64,000 bases of DNA, from assembly GCA_018105865.1 (NCBI GenBank), contig CM030848.1, positions 15,820,809 through 15,884,808 of the forward strand, given 5' to 3'. Source of the DNA: Metaphire vulgaris. Its lineage: Eukaryota > Annelida > Clitellata > Crassiclitellata > Megascolecidae. Below the pieces are notes generated by a model. It was not told where the DNA came from and did no database searches. It saw nothing but the letters and a program-made list of their open reading frames with translations. Position numbers and translations under genes: made by a program. Positions 26,001 through 37,332 of the stretch are shown piece after piece (within the stretch, counting starts at the first letter, position 1; each line of letters opens with the position of its first letter).

Positions 26001-26003
26001 TGA
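17060..26003 (+). CDS. EXOC8: EXOC8 / Exo84 exocyst subunit, 16 coding exons
   Basis: Subunit of the octameric exocyst, which tethers secretory vesicles to the plasma membrane; the PH domain of this family binds Ral GTPase. Order: N-terminal helix KNVYKNYYQFIETAKEIS and GEMYQLSHLLTDQKS; PH domain at about residues 135-250; linker; WVQELPEDLDVCIAQRDFEG; then the Exo84 C-terminal helical region (RSARRAVAQLIRLGK, ACELFLKNRSA, TLYIHSMC-like VLYIHSMC) ending EDKVSAPR. Exons: 17060-17117, 17180-17329, 17646-17741, 19698-19801, 20496-20638, 20907-21060, 21266-21389, 21768-21929, 22120-22171, 22401-22545, 22939-23119, 23431-23561, 24192-24311, 24807-24912, 25193-25383, 25845-26003. About 691 residues against 725 in human. 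Phases all agree; the exon 4 donor could be 19798 or 19801. Confidence 0.96.
18043..18121. mobile_element. TTAA-bounded MITE, family 3 copy
   Basis: 79 bp beginning TTAACTCTTTTGCC and ending GGCCAAAGGGTTAA, with an internal palindrome AACCTATTGGTTA. A second copy is at 54557-54636. Both ends carry TTAA, the target of piggyBac-type transposition. Confidence 0.65.
18346..18423. mobile_element. TTAA-type palindromic MITE, family 2 copy 1
   Basis: 78 bp with inverted ends TAACCCTTAAACTGCCAT / ATGGCAGTTTAAGGGTTA. It shares the internal word GCATATAGTTACAAA with the copy at 50673-50750, which is also 78 bp. Intronic in EXOC8. Confidence 0.75.
18955..19195 (+). mobile_element. LINE reverse-transcriptase C-terminal relic
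   Basis: Frames on the plus strand read FNYKPEGRRSKGRAK and, after a frame change, [20 protein letters not shown] then GHSWRTKT and a stop, followed by CCTGACCTGACCTGA. This is the tail of a non-LTR reverse transcriptase with a frameshift. A second copy of the last 90 bases lies inverted at 36357-36450. Intronic in EXOC8. Confidence 0.7.
20385..20488. repeat. (TA)n(TATG)n microsatellite at the EXOC8 exon 5 acceptor
   Basis: TA units, then about 17 TATG/TGTA units, stopping 7 bp before the exon that begins at 20496. The repeat occupies the position of branch point and polypyrimidine tract. Confidence 0.95.
20496..21389 (+). CDS. EXOC8: EXOC8 PH domain exons
   Basis: Exon 20496-20638 (VPGRYLVHSGDLVELDAESC, then HLFLLNDNLLIASLLPYR), exon 20907-21060 (LYELDSLAVVNVRDNVNIKN, FKILMFPDT) and exon 21266-21389 (RQWLDILEETKRKK) form the PH fold. 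They include the terminal helix with its conserved Trp. The family motif LAVVNVKDN is kept almost unchanged. Confidence 0.95.
21768..26003 (+). CDS. EXOC8: EXOC8 Exo84 C-terminal domain exons
   Basis: Nine exons encode the rod-like helical-bundle half. Anchors are ELPEDLDVCIAQRDFEGAVD (exon 21768-21929), SPERSIRGGPRSARRAVAQL (22401-22545), the Cys-rich VAECVAKARSCCGQ (23431-23561), LSEIGLEMNFILDRL (24192-24311) and NTIQFTRSYVSFCDDLL (25193-25383). The exon at 24192-24311 needs the weak donor GTTCGT, but joining RHRAA to EDHW aligns without a gap to the vertebrate KHRNSEEMW segment. Confidence 0.93.
22906..22933. repeat. (TTG)n tract forming the EXOC8 exon 11 polypyrimidine region
   Basis: Eight TTG-like units followed by TTATTGTGAAG and the exon at 22939. 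The acceptor AAG is weak; the repeat stands in for the pyrimidine tract. Confidence 0.8.
23714..23795. mobile_element. 82-bp mariner-like MITE
   Basis: TA at both ends. Arms read CAGGACGGCGCAAAAACCCC / AAAAAACTGG...CACCGCCCTG inverted, with GGACTA / TAGTCC inside. TA duplication and CAGGRCGGYG ends are typical of Tc1/mariner derivatives; it cannot code for a transposase. Confidence 0.7.
25437..25650. mobile_element. dispersed GC-rich short element
   Basis: Begins GTGGCGTAGCCAGGGTTCCG and contains CCCCCAATTTCTCAATGGTTT with TGCGCAAATC. The same blocks recur at 28755-28965. Lies in the last EXOC8 intron. Non-autonomous repeat, class unknown. Confidence 0.55.
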
Positions 26004-26546
26004 CAAATGCAAGACATGGTTTTGTTTCTCTGTTGCAGTTTCTCAGAGATTTTAAGTCACTGATTTTCCATATCCATTTCTGTGTTAATTGAATCAGCAA
26101 GCTGTTTAAGTTATAAACAACACTCTAAATGTAGCCAAATTATGTATGCTTATGTATTGTATACCTAGAATTTTTTATAGAGCTAAATTTTTCTATATAA
26201 TAAGTGGTAGCAGCGGCAACATATTTCAGTCAGTACCTTCGATATATTATCAGCACATTATGTGTGTAATGCATTGCATGGGATTGTACATTAATTAGTT
26301 ATATGTGAGCTTAAAGTTATATTGATAATATTATTTCAGTGTAGTGTTATTTGTCCTTAATCGAGACATTGAAGTATCACCAGAAGCATTATTGTGGCGT
26401 CACTGTAGCAGCTCAGGCAGAAGCTTGATTAATTAGTGATATTAACCTGAACTGAAGCTGAGGAAAAGAGAGTAAGTTGGTAAGCAGAAGATGGTGCATT
26501 TCTACCCTAACCAAGGCCAACTGGTGATATATTTGCTGCTTCTAGA

Positions 26547-26552
26547 AATAAA
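26547..26552 (+). terminator. candidate EXOC8 polyadenylation signal
   Basis: First AATAAA after the EXOC8 stop, 544 bp downstream. A second AATAAA is at 26895-26900. Confidence 0.45.
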
Positions 26553-28599
26553 TTATATTTGCACAGGAACCAGCCTTTGGTGATTATTATTACATGTATT
26601 ATTATTTGAAGTGGTTCAGTATAGGGTATGGTTTGTGTGAGAACCAGCCTGAGGTGATGTAATCGTGCAAATGTATGTCTTGTCTTCTTCTGGAAGTTTA
26701 TTCTCTTAGAAAAAGCTCTTAATCAGGCAGCTTGCCTTAATGGAACCAAGGCTGCCAGATGAAGAACCGTCTCTAACACTCTCTGTGTTTTTTGTCCTGT
26801 GTCTTTGTCTGTAATTCTTCCTGTTTATGCAACCATTGGACAGAGTTTACCGTCTTTCCAAAACTAATAACATCTTGCTTGTTCAATTTAAACTAATAAA
26901 ATGCTTTTGAAAAGAGGACTAACTAGCGATACCCCAAAACTTGTTGAATAGTCGGAGATATGATATCAGATAGTTATATAGCCTTGATGTGTAGCTGTAA
27001 TTGTATATCCAATGAAGTTTGACCACTTCCTGTATTAGGATTTCAGACTAGTTGACTTTACGGCACATCACTGTATAATATATTGGAATGATTTCTACCA
27101 TCTAGGCAAAGTAATTCAACCAAATGTAAAAGGTTTTTTACATAAAGTAGGCCTATATACCAATAACTGCCATTGTGAGTCATACCCGTGACCTTCTCTC
27201 AATCTGTCGTTATGCAATCGACCCGATATTTCGGCTTCTATTATCAAATACTATAATTGGAATTTCTTAAGTTAATTAATGACTGAATTAGAAGATATCT
27301 TCAAAATAGAAAGCAATATTTTGAACCTATTCTGAAGACAAACAACTGAAAATGATTTAATGGAGTTGTACAGTAACTCGACTGAGACAAAAGCGTGTTG
27401 TAAAATATAAGTTGAAATTCATTGATAAAAACTGAAAATATCAAAATTTCCACTTGATAATTTTATAACGCATCCTGTCAGACATGTTACACAAATGCGT
27501 GACGTGTCTAGACGAGATTGGAAAGTTTAACTACGCATTTGCCTCAGATATTTACCATTTAAGCGCAGAATCTAAGTCATATTACATACAGAAACTATTC
27601 GTAGATCATTATTTTACAATTTAATTATAATCCCGTAATGTAATTTCTAGCAATTTCTTCAAAAATGAAGCCGAATGATGCGTATCTCCGTACAATCTAT
27701 TGTGATGAATCAGCCCTTGGGCGTAGCACCAAAAGGCTGAAATGAGACTCAATTTTAATAAATTTAGATTAAAATAGCGAATATAATTTAAGGAGACTTA
27801 AACAAACACTTGCTCAAGGCTTCCACCATCTACCAACCACTCCGATCAGAACCGAAATGAAGACTGATCCAAGGATCCTGCTTCCTATGCCTTGTCTGGA
27901 TTTAACTATAGAGCTCCGGTGAGATTACCGGAAAATGTACATACAATAATTTAAATGTACATAAATTAGTCTATGTAATAATTTAGGCTATCTACCAAAT
28001 ATTTAAGTTTAGTAGAATGAATTCACCGTTTAAAACTGTAACAGTTCTATCTCTATTCCAAAATTTTAATACTTATGTATACATATTCCGAAAATCCATA
28101 ATATTTTTTGGCCTCTCAGATGGCGCCACCGTTCTTCGTCAGCTGTTTTTCAGTGAAAATGTACAAGGCAAGTTAGCTGAAGACACGTATAGCACTTAGT
28201 TTTTATTCACAGGAATTAACAGGAATACATTAGAAACAATTTATGAAATATCTGTTAAGAATAAATCATTGAGAATTAATTAATCAATGATCACACACGA
28301 GATCTCGAGGCATCCGCCTAATAAAGACATGCCGGCATAGATTATTGATTGATGCGAATACAGTTCTATAATTATGCAGTTACCGCGAGACACGCATTTT
28401 GGAGAAAGTTACATTTAAAATATACTGATTTTCTGTTGTCTAATTTTATGTAACTTTTCGTATAGTGTAATTTTCACTAATTCTAATTCAAAACGGTATC
28501 GTAGTTGTTCACTCGAGCGATTTGTTTATGACGTCATAACTTGGCACTCTTTTATAAAAGATCCTTTGTTTATATCGCAGCCGCTAAATTCACGTGGTT

Positions 28600-28600
<1 letters not shown>

Positions 28601-28659
<59 letters not shown>
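28601..28659. repeat. (TAA)n microsatellite
   Basis: About 19 TAA units between EXOC8 and IFT80. Confidence 0.95.
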
Positions 28660-28754
28660 GAGCGATTTCAAGTGGTTTAGGAGGCTAAGTTAGCCTGTTG
28701 AAACTATAGTCTATAGTAACTACCTAAGCAGAAGCCTTGGACATCGTTGGATAG

Positions 28755-28965
28755 AAATCAGTGACGTTGCCAGGGTTCCGAAATGGGATGGATGGGAGGG
28801 GGTTTAAGTCTCCGACAAGCGATAAAGTACACAAAAGTGCGAATGACTATTCGCACTTTTGTGTATTCTCTTCGATCATGCTACCAACCCCCCTCCCCCC
28901 ACAAATTTCTCAACGGTTTTGTGCAAATCCCATGGCCGATCCCGCCAGTGATGGAAATTGAATGG
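28755..28965. mobile_element. dispersed GC-rich short element with internal hairpin
   Basis: Second copy of the repeat at 25437-25650: GCCAGGGTTCCG near the left end; CCCCCACAAATTTCTCAACGG and TTTTGTGCAAATC near the right. A perfect 17-bp inverted repeat with a 4-bp loop sits in the middle (28828-28865). Confidence 0.55.
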
Positions 28966-29048
28966 TGTCAATAGGCTTATCGACGCCCGTTGTAATTATA
29001 TTGCTACTTGAACTACTTCGATTACTGCCATTGAGATCTCTCACAGTT

Positions 29049-29210
29049 CAGATCAGGACCGTAGCGACGGGGGGTATATCGGTATATATACCCCCCAAAA
29101 CCAGTCTACCTTAAAGTTTTTTTGTGATTTACATGTGATTTATAGTTAAAATTTATACCCACCCAAAATATTTATACCCTCCCAAATCAAAGTCCTGGCT
29201 ACGCCCCTGG
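29049..29210. mobile_element. short inverted-end repeat
   Basis: Left end GGACCGTAGCGACGGGGGG; right end CCTGGCTACGCCCCTGG, roughly complementary, around an AT-rich centre with repeated TATACCC words. Resembles common non-autonomous elements; class not resolved. Confidence 0.45.
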
Positions 29211-29430
29211 TTCAGATATCAAGATCAAAGCTTAAGCCAAGAAAACTACGCTCATTTCCATTAAAATCAACACTAAATCATAAACACCAACACTTGCTTA
29301 CATAACAGCATAAATAGCAAATAGTATGTTATTGTTCAATTAACGTCTGAGAAAATTTCATAACTAATGATGAAAAAGTCAATTTATGATAAAATCTGAA
29401 ACTGAATTCCCATGTATGAGAAAACACCTG

Positions 29431-29436
29431 TTTATT
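29431..29436 (-). terminator. candidate IFT80 polyadenylation signal
   Basis: AATAAA on the minus strand, 59-64 bases after the IFT80 stop codon. Confidence 0.5.
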
Positions 29437-29494
29437 CATCACTACATTAGTCTGCTTCTTTGCCTTAAATAATTTTCTACAACTGGATTCATTG

Positions 29495-32400
29495 TTATTG
29501 TACAGCTGCTGTTTGTCCTGGCCTCTCTCGTTCTCGCTGATACTCCGCATCAATTTTGCTGTTTATGCTGTCCCAGTCTATGCTGACCTGCAGAGACAAA
29601 CAAGTATTCAAATACCGCTAAACAAAACAACAACAACAACAACAACACACTATCGGTACAACTGCATGCTAAGAACTCAGCAGTGATAAGTTTTTGTCTA
29701 AGGATATAGAAATGGACACCAACCCCCTCCGAGTACTGAAGGAATCTTTTGTTAGTCTCCTGTTTGTCAAAGTGTTGCAGGTATCTCCGTCTGTGAGCAA
29801 TTACCGTGTCCAGGTGTGTCTTATGTTTCACGGCCAACTCCAGAGCCCTGCAAGAACATGCAAATGGAAGACAGACGATCGGTTCTAAAACGCGTCCAGT
29901 GGCAGAGTAAGGCAGTTCGGAATTTGAAAGAGTTAATCATGCAGTAATTTTATCAATCATCATCCACATTCACAGGTCTGTTTGGACTGGTCGGATGTCT
30001 CCTCACCTGTCCCAATTAAAAAGAAGTGCAAAGCCTGACCTGTCCCAATTAAACAGTGTCAGATTGAGCATGATGGCCCTGAAAACGAGCCCAGACTGCA
30101 GCAGGATTCCCTCGGCATCGAGTGTCTGGCCACAGAACAGCGCCATCTCTGCGTTGCGCACTTCCTTCGATGGCAGTTCCTTCAGATGCTGCAGGAACTG
30201 AACTTTATCTGCCTACGGTTCAATTGTTTGACAACGATAAGCACAAGACAACAGGTTACACGCAATCTCAAAAGTGGCAGATTTTAAGTTAGACGGACAA
30301 ATGAGAATAAGAAACCTGTCTCAATACAACAAATATTTGTATGCATTTTATTGAAATAGTAGTACTGTCTGAAAACGAAAGAGCATTTCAAAAATTCGTA
30401 ATGAGACTTGAGATAAGCCAGTGATATTAACTTCTTAATTGGGGACCCCGGATTTATCCGTCCATTTTACATTGAGTTACAGTTAAATGCCCAGTTAAGG
30501 GGTTAATGAAACTAATAGCTTGGCTTTGAGCGGTTCTATAGGGTCTGCCTTGTATTATTAAATAAAACTGAAAAAGAAAATTAATCCATTTGTGCTGAAG
30601 TTGAGTTGTGTCATGTCCGGTATTTCTATTTGCTTTCATTCTTAACTGGGTTGCATCTATCCAGTAACCAGTCTTGATAACAGATTATAGGACCATGCAC
30701 ATGCAGTAATTTGCTGTGGGAGTGCTTCTGAGTGATTCTTCAGAAGAGGCGCTATACAAATATTTTGTTACATTACATTACATACATAAGGCAAAGTAAC
30801 TGCTTAGAATGCATTCCTGTCCAATGAATTTCTACTGGTCTGAATATATACCTCATCAATTGCTGCATAGGCAACTTCTGCTGTTGCAAGCTGTTTATGA
30901 TAGGCTGCCATGGCAGCAAGGCATGCCCACAATGACTCATCCTGAAAAATCAGCAAAATTCTCTTGAAAATAATAGCGGAGTACTTTTGTCGGTAAACTA
31001 AAACGGCACTATAGAAGTCCATCAGCATCTGTGATTAGTTATGGCCAGAAGCCTTTAGATAAAAATACTCAACAGCATAGAAACAAAATTTGTGATCCCA
31101 AACTACTAAAATGTTACACATATACTCAAAACTTTTCTTTTATCGTTTTAGAATTAGCTTTAAAATTATTTTTAAAACAACAATGGAGACGCAAACAAAC
31201 CCGGGCAAATCGACACAGCCTAACGGCGTCGTCCCATCTAGATGCCCCGACACATTCAAGCAAATTGGCCGGATATGAAGATATCGACGACGTCACAATG
31301 GACCCCTTCGACTGACGCACTGTCAGGTGACTGCCAACAAAACTCAACAACTGAGGACTGTCTCCAAATTCACTAAAAAAACAGCAGAAAATAGCAGTCG
31401 TGCAACTAAGCAATGGGAAAACAAAGGAGGGAATCCACAAAGGCAGCAAATTCTGTCACAACAAACAGTTTCAAACATTTGCAGTATACAGCGGCTGCGT
31501 TGATTGTAACATTCGTTGGATGTAATGCCAAAAGTTTTTGTGGGTCTGAGAAGAACATTGCCGCAAAATTCCTCTACAAGTAGCCATGTGAGACAAGAAT
31601 GAAATAAATAAAGTAAAGCAAAGCCAAGCAAAAGCAAACCAGCTGACCTCGCATTTCGTTCAAAAACAGTTTTCGGCAGAAGGCTCTTGTCAACATAGGC
31701 TGCATTTGGGTAATACCAGATCATCAGCTTTCCATCGGCCAATGCAGCCAACATGTTACTCTCATCATTCCAGGCTAGACTATCAATCATCGTTCCTGAA
31801 TTCCAAACACACAAGAGTCACGTTAAAATCTTATCCTGTTTCAATTCAATTCTCTTGCATATCCCCAAATATGTACTCTATAACCGTTATCTTGGGGGTA
31901 TAATAGGCTGATGTGCTCTACACAGGAAGCTGCACCAATAGGCAATGTTTAATACATTTTAAATAGTGGGGGGAACTTATAAAAAAGTGTGCCACCCTTT
32001 AGAGCTGCTCAAAAATATATTTGGAAAATTCAGCTACTTTGCTGTCAAATGTGTGCCCTTTAGTAGCCACTATAAAGGCATTGAGAGGCTGGTCAAATCT
32101 CATTCTGTCATCCACGTAGCAGAGTACTTTTGGTCAAAAAGCAAAAACTTAGCACCTCTCTGTCAGAATGTGCTCCCATGAAAATAATGTCTACACCAAA
32201 GGAAATAAGGAGGAATTTGGTTGTATTTTAACGTTCAATTAAACACAGAGCAGGCTGTCAATGCAGACCCAGTTTCACGGTTTTTCTTGCCGTCCCAAAA
32301 ACCCTGACTTGGGTGAGGAACAGGTCACGGTTTCTGTCGACAAATGCCAGACGCCTTTCTGTCGCTGATCCATTCTTGTCAAGACAAATTTCCATCACTT

Positions 32401-34897
32401 CGATCTTCAGTAACACAACAACATATCGAACAAATAGACAAACAGAATGGCATAACAAAGAGACCAATAGGATAACAAAGACCGAATACCAATGAAACCA
32501 ATCGAATTAAAAGGCGTATAAGTGAAATATTGTTAGCAAAGCAGAAGAGTAGACTTGCTCACAAGTACTCTAGTGATAAATGAAACAACATGAAATACAT
32601 ACCGGTATTACATGTATTCTGCACATTGCACTGTTTTATTAAACAAAGTAAATAAGTAAGAATAAAAGAGAAAATGTAGCAACAGATTGACTACTCTGGT
32701 CAATTTGAGCAAGAATAAGAAATATTGAATATATAAGAATATCATGTTAAACAAGCATGATAGGAGAGAGGAAATCATGTCTTTCATCTGAGGACAAAGA
32801 TCAATGCAGGTAAACTCACGTCATGTGCAAATGGTTTTCCGTCTCCAACTGGTTTTCCCGACAAGACTTCAAACAGATGAACGGCTAGAGGAACACAATT
32901 ATGAAGCAGATAAATAGATAAAACTGTGACAAATTCTTCAGGTTTCAGAAAAGGCAACGGTCTAAGTTTCAGTGTATTTACAGGAAGTCTTGTCTGAACA
33001 GAAAGCTTAATAAATACTGCATGCCACTTTAGCAAGTGGGGGGGGCTCATTGGTGTGGCAACTACTAAGCATGGGACCAAACTATTTTTCATAATCAGCA
33101 CATACAGGAAGAATATCACCCTCGATGGGGGCCGACTGGGGGGCCAGGCAGTCAATAGAGGGGGCACGGGCCCCTTGGCCCCTCTTGTGGAGCCGCCCAT
33201 GAGCAGAAGAAGATTAGAAAAATTTATTCCAGATCATAAAGTTGAAAGCATTAAGAAAGAAAATACTCTTTTCTGAAGACAAGTAAGCCAAAAGTGCAAA
33301 AGTAGATGAATTTCCTAAAAGGGGATTAATCGAATAATTAAATGGACACAGAACTGTACGAACTTTTCTCGTTGGTTTTGTCGCGAACTGCCAGAGTGTC
33401 TTCGCTGAGAGACACGGTCTGTTGATTGAGCAGATCCGTTCTCATTCCCTGTATCTTAGGACTGCAGACAAGACGACCATCGTACGAGTAGATGTAGATA
33501 CTTGTGTTATCCACCAACAGAAAATATCTGTCACAAAGGAATGGATTGACAGCATACCCAAAGATGGCACTCACTCACATATCAAAACAGAGGCCAAGTA
33601 ACTCAGTCACATGACAATCACATCATTTCCAAGCAGTAACAAATAATAATACCAATAATAGGTCTACTAATAATAATACTACTACTATTACTACTAATAC
33701 TACTAATAATAAATTAATTAACTGATTATGATGGCATACTGCACCAAGTAATGCTAGAATATCTCATAATATTACTGAAAGATATGAACGCAATACATTA
33801 ACTAACCTAAAGAATACATATTGAATAATTTTATTTACAATATTTAAAAAATACATTTGTAATTAGAATGGTGTCATATATGCTGTTATCTAATGATTAC
33901 ACTGTAATAGTAGAGCGTACTTTTCTGCCTGGACAATAAGAGTTACGCTTCCTTCTTTAAGATCAAATATCGTTGGTGTATTCCACGTGTTGACACTGCA
34001 GATGCACAATAAATAGACTGACTGAAACATTTGGAAGAACAGTGAAATTAAATGAACAATGAAAGTCTATTTAAAGTAATAACATCAGGGAGATGAAGTA
34101 AAAGAAAACTGCTAACAAAGTAAAGCCACAGTGAGAACAGGTTTAACCCCTTAACTGGGGACCCCGGATATATCCGTCCATTTTACATTGAGTTACAGTT
34201 AAATACCCAGTTAAGAGGTTTTAAAGAACACAAATAAAGATGCAATAAAAATGCCACTGAACTGTCTTCATCCATCACTTAACTAAGACTAATTCTGTTC
34301 ATATTTTGTCCAAAATGTGATTTGAAAACAACAAGTGACTGATTTCATGGGTACATACAGTTTTTTTTACAGTAAAAGTTCGAATAATTCAAATATTTAG
34401 TACAATCTTGAAGAAACTACTAGTAAATTTAGGAAGCTTTCAGCAGCAGCTCTAATTAAAAGTCTTTAAAAATCTGGAAATTCAGTAGAATAACACGTGA
34501 TCTTGCCTGTAAACATGACACTGTGAAGATGTGGCGACTACAAGATATCTGAACCCAATGGACATCTTAATAATGCGATCTCGGAAATCCAGCTTCTCCT
34601 TTGCATCGTTGTGGACATTTCGAATATTAATAAGCTTGCTGTTCGACATGATGACATCAAAATTCTTCCACTCGAGTCTCCTACAGATGAGAAATCAGAA
34701 ATCTCAGCATCTGTTTTTGGACATTGTATCACAGCATTAATACCAGGTAGTTGGCCAGAAGTCTCAAAAACTCATCACTTGGGTCATTAAAAGGCATAGA
34801 GAAAATATCCTAATAGACATACAGGGTATTAGCCAGATGGTGAGTAAAAGTGATTTCCAAACAGGCAAATTAAGCCCCCTTAAACTACTTAAGATCA

Positions 34898-34963
<66 letters not shown>

Positions 34964-35780
34964 AGTACCCTGTTGTATTTAATCACAATTACCTTTCCAC
35001 CAAATGCCCAAATATCACATGACCATTTCCACAGGCGCCCGCCACCTGAGTTCCATCACTGGACCACGAAATGTTAAACACACTTCCGGTATTTGGTTTT
35101 TCAAGAGCATGGGACCACTATAAACAACACAATACATTGATTTATGCATTCCATGTATTTCCACATCCATAAAAACACACACACACATACAGGAGTAAAA
35201 TGTGAGCTGAGCTGTAGAAAAGAGCATAGTGTCTAACTTATTGCAGTCAAATCTTACTAACTGCACAACTGCCGGTACATTTTAGTCTAATCAAAGACAT
35301 CACGTGAATTTATAGCACAGCCATTTAAAGGCCTTTACTACTGGAATAAAAGAGGAATAAAAGGGGGCAGCTATGGGTGAAAATGACTCACCCCTCTTTT
35401 ATCACACAAGCGAAGTGTGTTGAACGACCCAACAGCAAACAATTCACCATCAGGACTCCAAGAGATAGCGGTCACTGGATAGTCAAAGGCAGAACTACTC
35501 GATAACAGTCGACTATAAGAATCCCATACCTAAACAACAACAACAACAACAACAACACAGCAAACAACAACAACAACAACAACAACTAGAGCAACAAAAC
35601 ATAAAACTAATTTAAAGACACAGACACAATGGAACAATACATAACATTCACTTCAAAAACCTTACGCTATAAATCCCATATTAGCCAGCTTCAAGAGCCA
35701 TTTTAGATGCAATAATACACTGGCATATAACATACAGTAGCAAATCAAATATTTTATTATTTTCAGTGTCATTGTCGTCG

Positions 35781-35828
<48 letters not shown>

Positions 35829-37263
35829 AACTCTTTTAAACTTTTGATCAGCATTCAAAATATTGTAGTAAGTAATTTGACTAGGATATAATTGCATAAT
35901 AATAAAAATTAATTAAAAGCAGGCAGAACAGTATTAGACTATTACCGGTAGATTAACTCTTCATTGATACAATGTGTTAGCTTGTTCTATCCCAGAGAAG
36001 TTAATCTCTTCTGAGACAGAGCACTACTCAGAAGCAGCTGCAGCAGCAGCAGCAAAGAGAAGAATCAAGCCCTGAATTCATGAGATGACACAGAGTGCAA
36101 AAGATAACAAACAACCGTAACAAACAGTTGCCAGCATCTGCATAATTAGGCCAACAGGTGAAATCATGGAAACAAAGAAACTCTTCAGTTTACCTTGTAA
36201 GTGCAGTCTTCAGCTCCTGAGATGATGAGGTTATTGACTGGGTTCCAGTCGATGGCGAGGATTATTCCTTCGTGCGCTTTCCACTGAAAATAAACATAAG
36301 AACTATTGAAGAGATTAGTTTAGTAAAATATAAAATATCCTATGGCACAACTCAGGACAGGGTCAGGTCTTCATCCTCCAACTGCGTCCAGCTATCAACT
36401 TCTCCATGACATTTCTCCAAAGTTCTCTGTCCTTTGCCACAACTGCAGAGGACAAAATTATGTCAGCAATCTAGAAATGCAAATCATATTCTGACAATCC
36501 TATCCATTAAGCCAGGCCAATCTATGCAACATATATTTAAGCATTTGGAGTTATATCTTGCTGATTCAAACAATTATCTAATCTAATTCAACAAAATCCC
36601 CCTCATTTGTTATCTTTATGGATAAGTTGATATGATTTGGTAAAAAATAAGAATTCAAAATAAATTTGTCTCAGATCCAAGTCTTAAGTAAGTCATTGTC
36701 AACAGGAAAACAGCATCATATATTATGCAAGAAAGAACAACAACCTCATTAATATGAAATTCATAGTCAACCTCAAACTGAGTGGCATCAAACAGAGCAT
36801 AGATAGGGACAGGATAAGACTTTATACAACTTACGGTGCAGTAATTACAATGAACAGCGCTAGAATATTTAGCTGATACTAACAATGTTGGCCTTGGCAT
36901 TCGGTTGAATTGGCTTAATGACGAGCTGTTTGCCAGTTGTATAGAGAACCTGGTTTGAGTCTGGACTCCACGCGGCTGCATAAACTGGAGATGTAGCCTG
37001 ACTGAGAGTTGATCTCAACATGCCACTGCGTGACCAAATCTTCACCAGACCATCTTCTCCGGCTGGGAATCAAAAAGCAGTTCCTAAACTAATGGCGCCT
37101 TTTAATTACAAAAGTTAAAATCTGTCTCGATTCAGCAAAACTGCTGGCGAATGTTGGTGACACTGTGAATGATGATGACCACAGAACTAGTATTATAATT
37201 CTGCTTGACACTGTAATGTATTCACGTAGTCATTCCAGATTAGTCACCACAATAATCTTGACT

Positions 37264-37332
<69 letters not shown>

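Larger units (their letters stand above)
26004..29494. other. EXOC8 and IFT80 convergent 3' regions
   Basis: No supported gene. It holds the EXOC8 3' UTR with AATAAA at 26547-26552 and 26895-26900, the short IFT80 3' UTR at the right end, a TAA microsatellite (28601-28659), two GC-rich dispersed elements (28755-28965, 29049-29210) and a perfect hairpin (28828-28865). A 60-codon frame at 28017-28199 has no recognisable domain. Confidence 0.6.

Noticed and set aside
28017..28199. 60-codon plus-strand frame between EXOC8 and IFT80
   Set aside because: No domain, no conserved neighbours, no sign of splicing.
32000..32180. Plus-strand frame of 71 codons in an IFT80 intron
   Set aside because: No similarity to any family, and it lies between well-supported minus-strand exons.
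34764..35022. Poly-Asn and poly-Leu frames
   Set aside because: Translations of an ATT repeat in an IFT80 intron.
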